Assembly: GCA_026874595.1 (NCBI GenBank)
Contig: CM049319.1
Span: 62,442,917-62,506,916 of the forward strand
Origin: Sipunculus nudus
Lineage: Eukaryota; Annelida; Sipuncula; Golfingiida; Sipunculidae
Length of the DNA stretch: 64,000 nt
Direction of reading: 5' to 3'
The notes under the pieces are model-generated. The model saw nothing but the letters and a program-made list of their open reading frames with translations. It was not told the origin of the DNA and did not search any database. The translations under genes and the position numbers were made by a program. Below, piece after piece: positions 35,750 through 58,100 of the stretch (position 1 is its first letter; each line of letters starts with the position of its first letter).

Positions 35750-38046
35750 ATTGTAGCTGGCACCACCAGTCTTGTATACAGAAAAGCTATCACAGATATA
35801 TACATATGCCCAAGTTCAGGCTGTTGTATCAAACCCCTCCTGAGAAATAAGCAGGGACACACACTGTGCATAAAATTATTGTAGGTGGCACCACCAGTCT
35901 TGTATACGACAAGTATACGATAATTAAAATACGATAGGTATAAATATGCCCAATTTCAGGATATATCAAATTCCTCTATAGAATAAGGCACAAGTCACAC
36001 ACTGTGCAAATGTCATTGTAGGTGGTGACACCTGTCTTGTGAACGAGAAACCCACCAAAGACACATAGACAGGTCAAAATATTAGGCCAATACATCAAAC
36101 TTACCTTTAGTCTGATGCATGGGGCTGACCACGCTAAGGTGAGAAAGGCAGTTGCCCCGAGTGAACTGTGACAAATTTGCTAGCTCAAGTGAACTAGCAC
36201 TGAGTGAACTCATGACCTGCACCTGGCTAGACTGAGTGAAATTTTTACCTGTACCTGGCTGCACTGAGTGAACTCTTGACCTGTTGCATAATCTGATACA
36301 ATTGACACTCTGCCAAAGCTATAAATAGATTCAGGCTGAACTTTGGTGCCAAATTTGATGCAGTGAACAGTCTTCCAAAGCTATAAATAGAATGCAGCTA
36401 CTGCACTGAGTGAATTCTTGACCTATACCTGGTTGCACTTCTTTCAATCCAGGCACTGTGCAAAAACTATTTAAAGAGCTGACATCATCTTGGTCAATGG
36501 CCAACATCAAGGCACTGGCAATCTGCCTATGGTAAACAAAGTGCTGCCATCTGTACACAAAAGTGGTCCCTACTTGAAATAACTTTGAAATTTATTTTCC
36601 CAATACAAAATGCTTTTCAGCTGACTTTTTACCAAAAAAAATCAGGAATAAATGTAAAATTATTACAGATGCATACTGAATGCAAAATTAAAATATAGAG
36701 ATATCTCATTGATGGCAAATTCTTGAATTAAATTGAGTAGGGATACCAATAATTTATAATCCACATACAGTTGTCTTTATATAGCCACAGAGAGCTAAAT
36801 ATACATGATTGTAACATTGCCTGGTATGATGAATAACTTAAATCATAAATCTAAAGTTTTTAAAAGCTTTTAAGAAACTTTCTTGTCAATATTAACCAAA
36901 TATAACCTGAAATCTAAATTTCTAGTGGCATGATGTAATAGATGCTGATAAACTGGTGCCAGGCTAGATGTAACAGCATCACACAGCTAACATATATGGT
37001 AAAATGACTCAATTCAATCTCCATAATTCAGCCAAAAATCATTCATGTGGAACCATTAATGACAATTATAAGAAGTATTGAAGGGATTATTCTTGTAAAA
37101 TATTTAACAAACTGGCTTCAGTGGCATCAGTGGAAAAACGTTTCGCAGGTTTATAACTCAAATAGGAAGATACAGCAAACTGACTAAGTTCAGCTTCCCT
37201 CAACTCAGCCAAGTAACTGAGAAAGTACTGAACCAAAACCATTTGAACAAACTTGAATTATCAACATCTGAGGATAATTAATGTGTGAGATTTAAGAATT
37301 TGGCCCAGTGGTTTTTGAGAAGAAGATCTTTGTAGCCACTGAGCAAAAATAGCCTGTTATGGCATATGACTAAATTCAACTTCCAATAACTTAGCCAAAT
37401 ATCACTGAGAAGAGACCATTTGAGCAAACTTGAGAAAGCACTAACATAGGATCATTTCTGTGCGATATTAAACATTTTGGCCATAAGGTTTCAGAGAAGA
37501 AGTTTTTTGTAGCCCTCAGTGTGATACAGGCACAAAGACCCCGTACAAAAAAGGCCGATGCAGGTGGTGCCACCAATACCTCAATTTCAGATATGATGTA
37601 TGTGACCAATATTGGCATAAAATTTGGTGATGATAGCTCTAGCCGTTTCTGAGATTTAAATTTTAATATGCTTTTTTGCACAGTTAACAAAGTTGAACCT
37701 CCTGTAACTCCGCCAAAAATCTCCAAACTGGAACCATTCAAACAAACTTGAGAAAGATTGTTCCAGGGATCATTTCTCTGAAATATTGGACAATTTGGCT
37801 GGACAGTTTCGGAGGAGAAGATTTTTAAAGGTTTTCTAGCTTTTTCCCTATAAAATCTAAGAAAATGCAGTTAGAAAAAAAATAAACAAAATCCGATATA
37901 GTTTTTTGAATGACTGATTATTTGCAAAAATTTGGTGATGCTAGCTCCTGCCGTTTTTGAGATAGCTATGATTAACGTACAGACGACGCACGCCGCACGA
38001 CGGACGACGCCGCACCATCGCATAAGTTCACAGGTTTGCTAAAAAT
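35750..38046 (-). mobile_element. Family F4 repeat, full-length-like copy
   Basis: Starts TGTAGCTGGCACCACCAGTCTTGTATAC, passes through the CTGCACTGAGTGAACTC tract and ends ACGACGGACGACGCCGCACCATCGCATAAGTTCACAGGTTTGCTAAAAATTAA. Collinear with 58787-61008. Confidence 0.75.
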
Positions 38047-38598
38047 TAATCATTTCAGGTAAATGTAAAAAGAATAAATTAACATTAAAAATGAACAATA
38101 ATATATATTCCAATAGGCACAAACTTTTCTATTTGAGCAATTCATATTTTTTAGTGTATTTATTTAAAATAAATAAATAATATGAAATCATTATGCATTC
38201 TTTTATTTTGCATTTTTTTTATAATAAGTGACAATGCCTTAGGCTTGGATGTGTCATTTCAGCTCTTTATTTTGTGTTCACTACAGTCTACACGGAGGAT
38301 TGTATAGTTCAAAGTTTAATCTGATGTGCATCTGTCCTGTCATCTGCTTCATCTCTCAACGCATGCGTCCACGTGACCACATGCCAAAAAAACACTCGCC
38401 CACTGACAAACAGTGATACTGATACTAGTAGTGATAGATTCTTTCAGTCTTTGAGTCAGTTTGACAGTTTCCCTTCAAGTTCAAGTGTTCCAAAACAGTG
38501 AACAATTTGTGATCACGTGAATTACAAGTGAATTAAGTTTATGAAGTTTGTGGATATAAAATCAAATAATTCGTTATCTCAATGTTTTAATTTCTCAC
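38047..38598. other. Start of HPS5 intron 1 / promoter-proximal sequence
   Basis: Unique sequence with E-boxes at 38370-38375 and 38513-38520 and a tandem GATACTGATACTAGTAGTGATAG tract near 38415. No repeat terminus. Confidence 0.5.
38513..38520. promoter_or_regulatory. E-box TCACGTGA
   Basis: Perfect 8-bp palindrome of the MITF/TFE M-box class, just inside the proposed first HPS5 intron. A further CACGTG is at 38370-38375. Confidence 0.5.
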
Positions 38599-38701
38599 CT
38601 TTCAAAACAGGACTTTCATTAAATGGTCTAGCTGCAAAGTCAATCTTTCCAATTTGCAACAGCTCTCACTGCTGGAAGCCACCATTTTGAACATCATGTG
38701 A
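38599..38701 (-). other. HPS5: Probable HPS5 5' leader exon (non-coding exon 1)
   Basis: The minus strand reads ATGTTCAAAATGGTGGCTTC, then about 80 bases to a good donor (AAAG|GTGAGA, donor at 38598-38597). The next HPS5 acceptor is at 31187 (TTTCTGTAG), followed by AACTCAAA and the coding ATG. AAAATGGTGGC resembles a YY1-type initiation region (AAnATGGCGGC). Two ATGs in the leader open a short upstream frame that ends at TGA just before the donor. The upper boundary (transcription start) cannot be fixed; 38701 is nominal. Assignment to HPS5 rests on position, strand and donor only. Confidence 0.45.
38694..38701. promoter_or_regulatory. E-box TCATGTGA at HPS5 leader start
   Basis: TCATGTGA inside ATCATGTGAT is the other classic M-box form and sits at the presumed HPS5 transcription start. 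Confidence 0.45.
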
Positions 38702-38980
38702 TCATTAATTGCATAGCTTTTCGCGACTCCACCTACCCGAGACTATACAAAAAGGACCAGTTCTTATCACTTTACTCTCCATAAAACAAATTCAAATATA
38801 AAAAGACTAAAGCCAGTCAGTCTAATTTAATGAATAAAAACAACAGAGTTATATATTAAAAGACTTGTTTCAATAGAGAGTTAATCGTTATTATCATGGA
38901 AATATACGAATGAAAATATTTTCACTTAATGCTCAGATTGGTGGTCACGTGACTGGGCCTCTTCCGGACAAGTCGCCATC
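38702..38980. promoter_or_regulatory. HPS5/RPS13 head-to-head promoter
   Basis: About 280 bp separate the probable HPS5 leader exon (minus) from the RPS13 ATG (plus). The interval ends with ATTGG (inverted CCAAT, 38936-38940), GTCACGTGAC (38944-38953), an ETS-like TTCCGG (38963-38968) and CTCTTCC, a plausible TOP start for RPS13. No TATA box is obvious. The bidirectional role is inferred from geometry. Confidence 0.7.
38944..38953. promoter_or_regulatory. Palindromic E-box of CLEAR/TFEB type
   Basis: GTCACGTGAC is a perfect 10-bp palindrome identical to the consensus known for TFEB/TFE3/MITF sites in lysosomal genes. It lies 28 bp upstream of the RPS13 ATG and about 240 bp from the HPS5 leader. 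USF or Myc/Max could also bind. Confidence 0.65.
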
Positions 38981-49758
<10,778 letters not shown>

Positions 49759-49784
49759 GAAACTCATCTACTGTACATTCAAGT

Positions 49785-49790
49785 AATAAA
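49785..49790 (+). terminator. RPS13: RPS13 polyadenylation signal
   Basis: AATAAA 26 bases after the stop codon, giving the very short 3' UTR typical of ribosomal-protein mRNAs. Confidence 0.85.
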
Positions 49791-50252
49791 AAAAATAATG
49801 GGCAAATTGGGTTTTCCTTGTCTGTTGTTGAAAAAAATGTGTATGTACGGTTTTTTAAAGTGTGAGAATGAAGTTGCTATAATACAAGGCACAAATGGTG
49901 TACCCCTTCAATTACTGTTAGAACTAGATCCAGACTTCATTTATACCTGCTGAAAGATACTGTTCCTTAAGGACTGTTTACCAGTTTATATATCTTTCTG
50001 CAGTTTGAGGATTTGGGCGTGGCCCAAGAAAGTGTAATTTGGCTTTTAAACTTTGCTGACATGCATCCCTTAGCAATAAAACTCTTGAGCAGATTGATTC
50101 TCGCCTGGTGCTGTCCTGCAAGTCCTTTTGTTGACCTGTTGCTCGCAAAAAAGGTTACTTTTTGTCACATCCTCACACCTGTATCATACCCTCCAAGGTC
50201 AGTGCGTCCATCCATCCATCCATCCATCCGTCAGTGACACTTCCTTTTTTAG
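49791..50252. other. Downstream of RPS13, no gene seen
   Basis: Ends in a CCAT/CATC microsatellite (50206-50230). Confidence 0.5.
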
Positions 50253-50640
50253 CGTGATAACTCAACAACAACATACTGCAGCTTTCCCAAATTAACAGGG
50301 ATGATTGGTACCTATGAGGGCTCCAAACCTATTGCATAACAGACCTGTCTGAATTCCAATATGGCCGCCACAGCCCAATCACTGATTTTCTTTTGTGTGC
50401 AATAACTCAACAACCTCCTGCAGCTTTCCCAAATTCACAGGGATGATTGGCACCTGTAAGGGCTCCAGACCTTTTGAATAACAGACCTGTTGGAATTTCA
50501 ATATGGCCCCTACTGCCCAATTGCTGATTTTCTTTCGTGCATGATAACTAAAAAACAACATACTTCAGCTTTTCAGAATTTACAGGGATCATTGGTCCCT
50601 ATGAGGGCTCCAGACCTATTGAAGACCTATATACAGACTT
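50253..50640. repeat. About 141-bp tandem repeat, three units
   Basis: ATAACTCAACAAC---CTGCAGCTTTCCCAAATT---CAGGGATGATTGG-ACCT recurs near 50260, 50401 and 50543. Confidence 0.8.
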
Positions 50641-51140
50641 CCTCAAAATCAAATATAACTAACAGACTAAATTCGGTGATTTTTTATTGTACACATTATT
50701 TCAGGCATATATCTTCTATAATCCAGTATGTTTTTTTCCCTCATGCATATGGATAAAAACCTGTTTCTGTTTGTCATATTTTTCAAATTTAAATTAATTT
50801 TTCATCCATATGTAAAATAGTCCAGCACTTGCAGAAAAGCGGGACCCTCTGAGGACCATTGTCCGACCTCATCTAGTTTTAAATATTTTACCAGGCGGAT
50901 AGGTTGAAACAAAATGTTGTTTTAGTACATTTATTGTGGTTATTAAGGAGTCTTTCTTTGAAAAAATAACCTCAAAACACTGTCATTAAAAAGATTTGAA
51001 TTATCAGCTGAAATAATCAAATTAAACAAATTCAGCTAAAGCACAAGCAATTAAATTAATGAAGGGGGTGATCCAGAATGGATCAGTCCAAAGATGTGCA
51101 GTCTGGTATTTTGTGTTTTCGGTCCTTTTGGACTTCACTG

Positions 51141-52548
51141 GTCCAAGCCATCTGGTCCACACAACTTGCCACCACACAGTCCCCTTGCCACCATACAGTC
51201 CCCTTCCCCCCCCCCCCCCCCCCCAGCCCTCAGGTCCACACCTTGCCATCATACATTCCCCCCCCCCCCCAAAAAAAGCCATCTGGTCCATACCTGAAGC
51301 CACCATACAGTCCCCCTAAAACCATCTGATCCATACCTGAAGCCACTGTATAGTCCCCCCCCCCCCCCAGGCCATCTAGTACATACCTATAGCCACCATA
51401 CAGTCCCCCCAAAACCATCTGATCCATACCTGAAGCCACTATATTGTCCCCCCCCCCCCCCAGCCATCTAGTACATACCTCTAGCCACCATACAGTCCCC
51501 CCAAAATCATCTGATCCATACCTGAAGCCACTATATAGTCCCCCCCCCCCCCCCCACCAGGCCATCTAGTACATACCTCTAGCAACCATACAGTCCCCCC
51601 AAAACCATCTGATCCACACCTGAAGCCACTATATTGTCCCCCCAAAACCATCTAGTACATACCTGAAGCCACCATACAGTCCCCCAAAAACCATCTGATC
51701 CATACCTGAAGCCACTGTATAGTCCCCCCCCCCCCCCCCAAAACCATCTAGTACATACCTGAAGCCACCATACAGTCCCCCAAAAACCATCTGATCCATA
51801 CCTGAAGCCACTGTATAGTCCCCCCCCCCCCCCAGGCCATCTAGTACATACCTATAGCCACCATACAGTCCCCCCAAAACCATCTGATCCATACCTGAAG
51901 CCACTATATTGTCCCCCCCCCCCCCCAGCCATCTAGTACATACCTCTAGCCACCATACAGTCCCCCCAAAACCATCTGATCCATACCTGAAGCCACTATA
52001 TTGTCCCCCCAAAACCATCTAGTACATACCTGAAGCCACTGTAAAGCCCCCCCCCCCCCCCCCCCCAGCCATCTGGTCCACACCTCTAGCCACCATACAG
52101 TCCCCCCGAAACCATCTGGTCCACACCTCTAGCCACCATACAGTCCCCCCGAAACCATCTGGTCCACACCTCTAGCCACCATACAGTCCCCCCGAAACCA
52201 TCTGGTCCACACCTCTAGCCACCATACAGTCCCCCCGAAACCATCTGGTCCACACCTCTAGCCACCATACAGTCCTCCCAAAACCATCTGATCCATACCT
52301 GAAGCCACTGTAAAGCCCCCCCGCCCAGCCATCTAGTACAAACCTCTAGCCACCATACAGTCCCCCCAAAACCATCTGGTCCACACCTCTAGCCACCATA
52401 CAGTCCCCCCCAAACCATCTGATCCATACCTGAAGCCACTGTAAAGCCCCCCGCCCAGCCATCTAGTACAAATCTCTAGCCACCATACAGTCCCCCAAGG
52501 CCATTTGGTTCACACCTCTAGCCACCAATCGGTCATCAAAACCATCAG
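51141..52548. repeat. 43-bp minisatellite with variable poly-C tracts
   Basis: Unit of the type CTGGTCCACACCTCTAGCCACCATACAGTCCCCCCGAAACCAT, about 30 copies. C-runs vary from 4 to about 18. Variants alternate (TGATCCATACCTGAAGCCACTATATTG with TAGTACATACCTCTAGCCACCATACAG); near-perfect 43-bp copies lie at about 52071-52275. Open frames across it are artefacts. Confidence 0.95.
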
Positions 52549-55071
52549 AACAAGAGGAACCACACACATCTGGGAAACGATTTCTTTACTAAAATATATA
52601 TATAAATATACAAATAATTTGTTTATAAAACTAAGAGGATCCTCCCTTATTAATTTTACGTAGCACATACATATAACAAATCTTATGCAGGTGCTGTATT
52701 TGGCCACAGATGGAACAGATATTTGATCTAATGACATATGCATGTATAATAAATATACTACAAGTGAAAATAGTCCAGCTCTATAAAATATCTTTTGGCA
52801 CTCATAACAAGTAATAAAGGAATGAAAAAATTAAATGACAAACCAGATCATAAGAAGAAAAATATATACTTTGTAGTACTAGTGACCTGTAACTTCAAAA
52901 CCCTGGTCCACTCAAGAAAACACATGAGACCTGTGTAATGTATGATGTACAATGATATGGTTGCTGCTAGCATGTGCTGCCACCTGTCAAAGAGTAAGGA
53001 ACTAATCTAGGCATTTGGCTTCTTTCAAAAGATTCGAGCTGGATTAAGCACCTTAAATCCTTAAAAACATTCTGAGTATTACATGTACAAAAGTTGCCAC
53101 ATAGACCAGTACTGACTTTCTGCGCAAAAACATTATTGCCTACCTACAAAATTCTGTGTGGCTTAAATATAGACTATAGAATAGCTACATGTTGTCTCTG
53201 CAAGGAGAAATAATTTTGGTCTACTTATCAAGTATATTTGATTGCAATTCATATAAAACACTTCTTGGAAATTTCGTTTTCTTAATTATAACCCCTTCAT
53301 CAATTACTAATTAGAGTAAACTGTTATTTACACGCTTTGACATTCAAGCTTTATATACTGTGGTTTGCTTTTTGTTCACAAGGGTTTCACAAAAGGCGAT
53401 ATTCACAAAATCTCAAACATAAAACCTTCACAAATAACATGCCCTATCTACACATTTGAGCATTCATTTATCTTCAAGTTTCATTGATATCCCATATATT
53501 ACATTATTAATACCTGTAGCATCACAAGGCAAAAGATTTAAATTACACACAATAACAGCTCTTATAGTTATCCATCGATTTGAATAATAATTATTATGAG
53601 ATCTTTTAGATTATGAACTGGAATATCCAATCATTCCATGTTCCCTTTGGCCCTCTTCAGTTATTAAGATTTAGGGTGCATATTAAATGATTTACTCAAA
53701 ATGATAGATACACTTTGTGCTAAATTTCTTAGTATGTGAAAATTGAACCCTTGGAAATCTAGAAATACTAAACCACTGAATATGAACCAGAACACAGTTA
53801 CTCCTTATTCTTAATTATTTCCTGTAACACTGGACATCTGCTTGATTCACAATTTAGAAGTGTCAGAATAAATATAATCATCAACATCTGTAATTAAATA
53901 TTTTTTAATATAAAATATGTACACAAGGAATTTAACATAATGTTTAGTTTGGCATACACTGTTGAACCAATCAGAAATACCATCTGTCTGATAAGACTAC
54001 CCTTTAGTGGACCAAAAGCATTCACATTGGTTATAACTGACCTGTCTAATAAGGCCAACTGTGAATTAAAACCACTTTTGCCAGTCCCATGGGTGGTCTT
54101 ATTACACAGGTTTCACTGTTATTGAGATATAACCTTAAAACACAGCCTGTACCATTCTTAAGTTACATACATAGAGGCAGAATTGAAAGTAATCACAAAC
54201 AAACATGGCAGTCTATTCAAATTAACCTTGGCATTTGAAAACAGATTGTTCCCAATCTGTTCAAGGGCTCTTATGTCCCCATTTACAATCTTAAAGGTAG
54301 AGTAGCTAAAGGGTCTTGTTTGCTGAAAAAATGTGAAGGAACCAATCCACAAATGTACTGATAGAAGGCCCCTCCCCTGATATAAATACACCCACTCAGA
54401 AATCTGGACAGCCTCCCCCACCCCCTTATGACAAACAGGACAAAATCCCTCTCCCAGAATATCAAATTTGTTCACTCCCAACACTTTATGAAACATATTT
54501 TCATTAAATGAAACAATTATGTTGCATTAATTTAAAACACTATATAATCCATGATCTACATTTGATTTAACATTCAAAAAAGGACTCAAACTTTATGACA
54601 ATTCAGTGAGGCCATTGATACAAGCAAGATGCTTAATTTTGTCTCTATGAGTTGTATATTGGTAATATTACTTACAAAAGTATGACAAAACTATAAACTG
54701 ATCAATAGAAAAATCTCAAAATTTACCTTTCTTGTGTTTAAAATCCCCAAAAAGTGAGGGTGACAAAATTTGCTTTGTCCCCTACCACTAAGCAAAGTGG
54801 GATATTTCCTCCTGTCTTCTAATGAAATAAGACCCATAGTGCTTGATAGTTAAGTTCCATGGTAACAGGTTTTTATTTAGACTATTATTTCAAAGTACCC
54901 ACCTATTAAGTAAAGAAAACCCTATACAGCGGTAATAACAATAACCTCATAACCAAGTAAATATCAATGATAGCTGCAGCTCTGTGATATTCTGACTCTC
55001 ATTTTGCCTTACAATGACCTGACATCCTTGATCATAGGCTGGAGCAGCAGTACTAACTGTGGCTGCAAATG
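52549..55071. other. Intergenic / 3' flank of the unrecognised gene
   Basis: AT-rich, apparently unique sequence without exons or repeat termini. Minus-strand AATAAA at 54879-54874 is a candidate polyadenylation signal. Confidence 0.45.
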
Positions 55072-55129
55072 TCATAACTTCAGAGTCTTGTCCTTGAGAA
55101 ATGTTGTCAAAGTCTTGTGTGTTACAGAC
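55072..55129 (-). CDS. Unrecognised gene, terminal exon D
   Basis: Acceptor TTTTTTTTCAG. It completes Arg, then SVTHKTLTTFLKDKTLKL and TGA. The next AATAAA on the minus strand is about 190 bases further on (plus 54874-54879), a plausible polyadenylation signal. Confidence 0.7.
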
Positions 55130-58100
55130 CTGAAAAAAAAAAATAATGGCATAACAAGTGACATGTAAATTACATATTTTATGGTATAATAATATGTTTA
55201 AACAGCCTTTCTGGATATAAACACTTTAAAAATAATGTTGTAACTTTTAATTTTTAATGATCCGGGATATATGGGGATTTCATTTTCATATTGGAGGTAG
55301 AATATTTACAGATATTTGGGAAACATAAAAAGCCATATTTGTTCCTCAGATGGCTCTTAATTTTACAAATTTATACGACAATTTTTTAAATCCTAAGTAA
55401 ATCTGGACACCAATAATGTTGGAATTACAGGACTTTGCTTGAGAACATAAAATAGCTGATCTGAAATCGTAACTGTTCAAATCCATTTACAGACCTGATA
55501 CATAAAAGCTGACCTATTCAAAGGGCATCTTGTGACCAAGAATGCTCCTCACTCAGCCTGTAATGTTGGTGAATATAAATGAATGCTGTGGACACAAAGG
55601 TTACCTTAACAGTGTGAGCTTTAAATGATAAAGCTTAAGGAATCTTACAGATAGAATAATTGCAAATAAAAAGAATCAGAAAGGGGGGGGGGGGGGGTTA
55701 TCATGATCTTTAAAAAAGACATCATCAGCAAGGCAGGGCTTGATATTAACTTTTGAAAGTTCTTGCCCAGTTGGGCAAGTAACATCTAGCTTTTACTTAC
55801 CCAACATGAATTTTTCATTTCCCTACGAAAATCACTGATTGTATTTTAAGAAAATAATCATCCTTTTTCAGGCCTTTGGAAAAAGTTTGTTTGACCCACT
55901 TGCCCGGTCAGGCAAGTATGAGGTGACTTTTTTTTGCCCTCCCACTATTTTCTGGAACTTTCACTTGCACCAGGCATGGGGTTAACAGTTAATGTCAACA
56001 GATAAGCTCCTCACACAGTTGTACACTGTAGTCATTCAAGATCTCCTTTTTTGTAACTGCTGCCTTGCAGAGCAAGATTCTCTGGGTTCAACCACCAGGG
56101 TGAGAATAGTGTGCAGAATTGTAATCAGACCAATGTGTATCCAGCTCTAAGTTTTTAAACATGCGAGACATGCTTTTACTAATTACACCAGTTCTTGCAC
56201 AGGACCAAGAAGCAGTCTATAACTGCTGCATGAGGAATGTAACAACAGCCCGATCAAACAAGAGCTTGGCACAGATAAAAAAATGTCTCAGGTTACAAAT
56301 ACTGAATGTCTTGTATATGGAGAAAGGAAAAATTTAATATATTTGGGCAATAAACAATATACACTCAAACTGCATTTAGCATCCAACACTCTAAGCATTT
56401 GGTTAACCAAATTTAACTGAAGAAGGATTACTCAATTACAACTCATAAAAAGTTTAAATATTTTTTTTTAAATATTTTCAAATATTTAATATCTGTAGAA
56501 GATTTCAAGTGAATCCCCTTACCTTATGGCATAAGTAGGTATGCTGGTGTTGTACAGAACAAAGAAGCGGTACGATGCTGACCTCGTAGCATAACATTTA
56601 TGGTTGTCCATACAGATATATGTGTCTACAGGTTTGTTTGGCCATTCAGCTGAGATTCTGTCAGGTTTCTTTGAGGTCTCAACACCTGATAAAAAAAGAG
56701 AGTTAAAAATACAGTAAAACCTTGCTAAAGACCACCTCAGTTTAGTGGTCACCACTAAATAATGACCACTTTTCATGGTCCCACTTTATCCTGTTCTGGT
56801 CCTGTTGGTGGTCATAATTTCGAGATTCCACTGGACAACAGATGGTGATGGCTGGGCAAAGTTCCTTGGAAGCTCCTGATGTGAATTTTTACATAAGATA
56901 AATATATCCATGTTATTGAGTATACCCTTTTCAGATCACTGGTAATTCCTCTAGTAAAATATACACATGAACAGTACATGAAACTAAGTTTTATTCATAC
57001 GAACAAGGAACTTAACCTTTCATGGACAACACCTAACACATTTATTATCTCCAATCATCTTAACAGATAAATAGACTTAAGTAGAGCATCATTTATCGGA
57101 ACCTTGTTTTTATGAAAACTGTTTATCTGAAAATGAAAATTGAGATCCAAAATTTTAATCATTAACCTAGAATCCAGAAAAAGAAAAGAATATCTGAAAA
57201 GTTGGAATAAAAGATTTTCTAATTCCAAGCAAAAATACAGAGAGCAGCAGGGACATATATAAATTGATGCCAATTATATAGTGCATCAGACAACAGGTGA
57301 CAGGCATGAAGATACCAGTCTGTGTCTTCCTTGACTCAACTTTATCAGGCAGTGAGGGCAGATGAATAACCAGAACAAAACATACTCACAAGTTCCAAGC
57401 TGTTGAAATAACATAAATAACTAGAGTACGGGTAGTCGACAAGTGACTATGTGTATCAGCCAAAATCAGAGTGGAACGGTTGAAGTGAGGCATGGATTGA
57501 GTGGCAAGGGGAAATACAGTGAGGTGTTGTATATTAGCATGGATGTCTGCAGCTGAAATGTGTATGTAGGTTGCAACCCCTACCACAAAATCCAGAAAGC
57601 TGTCCAAGTTGTATACATCTGCAAAATTTTAGGCAGATAAGTCAAACTGCTACATGTATATGAGTGATTTTATCCCACTCATCAGTCCAACTATATGTCC
57701 AACCAGTCCTGAGATATAAGCCTGAATGTCTGCAGCGTTAACATTTATGGAGGTGGTGCCATCTGCCAAAAAATCGAGAAAGCTATCCAAGATGTAAAAC
57801 ACGCAATATTTTAGATAAGTCAAACCACTACTGAGATATGAGTGATTTAAGCCCTGGACAGACAAACAGACGGACGCTGTGCAAAAATGGTTGCAGGTGG
57901 CGCCACCAGTTTTGTGTAAGATAAAGAGCTTTTTGAGATCTATACACATGCAAAATTTTGGCCCAATAGGTCAAACAGTTCCTGAGATATGAGCTTGGAT
58001 GTCTGCAGAGTAAAGGTGAATGTAGGTGGTGCCACCTGTCATAAAATCAAGAAAGCTGTCCAAGATGTATAGACCTGCAAAATTTTAGGCAGATATGTCA

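Noticed and set aside
51022-52018. Gly/Pro-rich open frames
   Set aside because: Produced by the 43-bp minisatellite with poly-C tracts, open on both strands; no coding signature.
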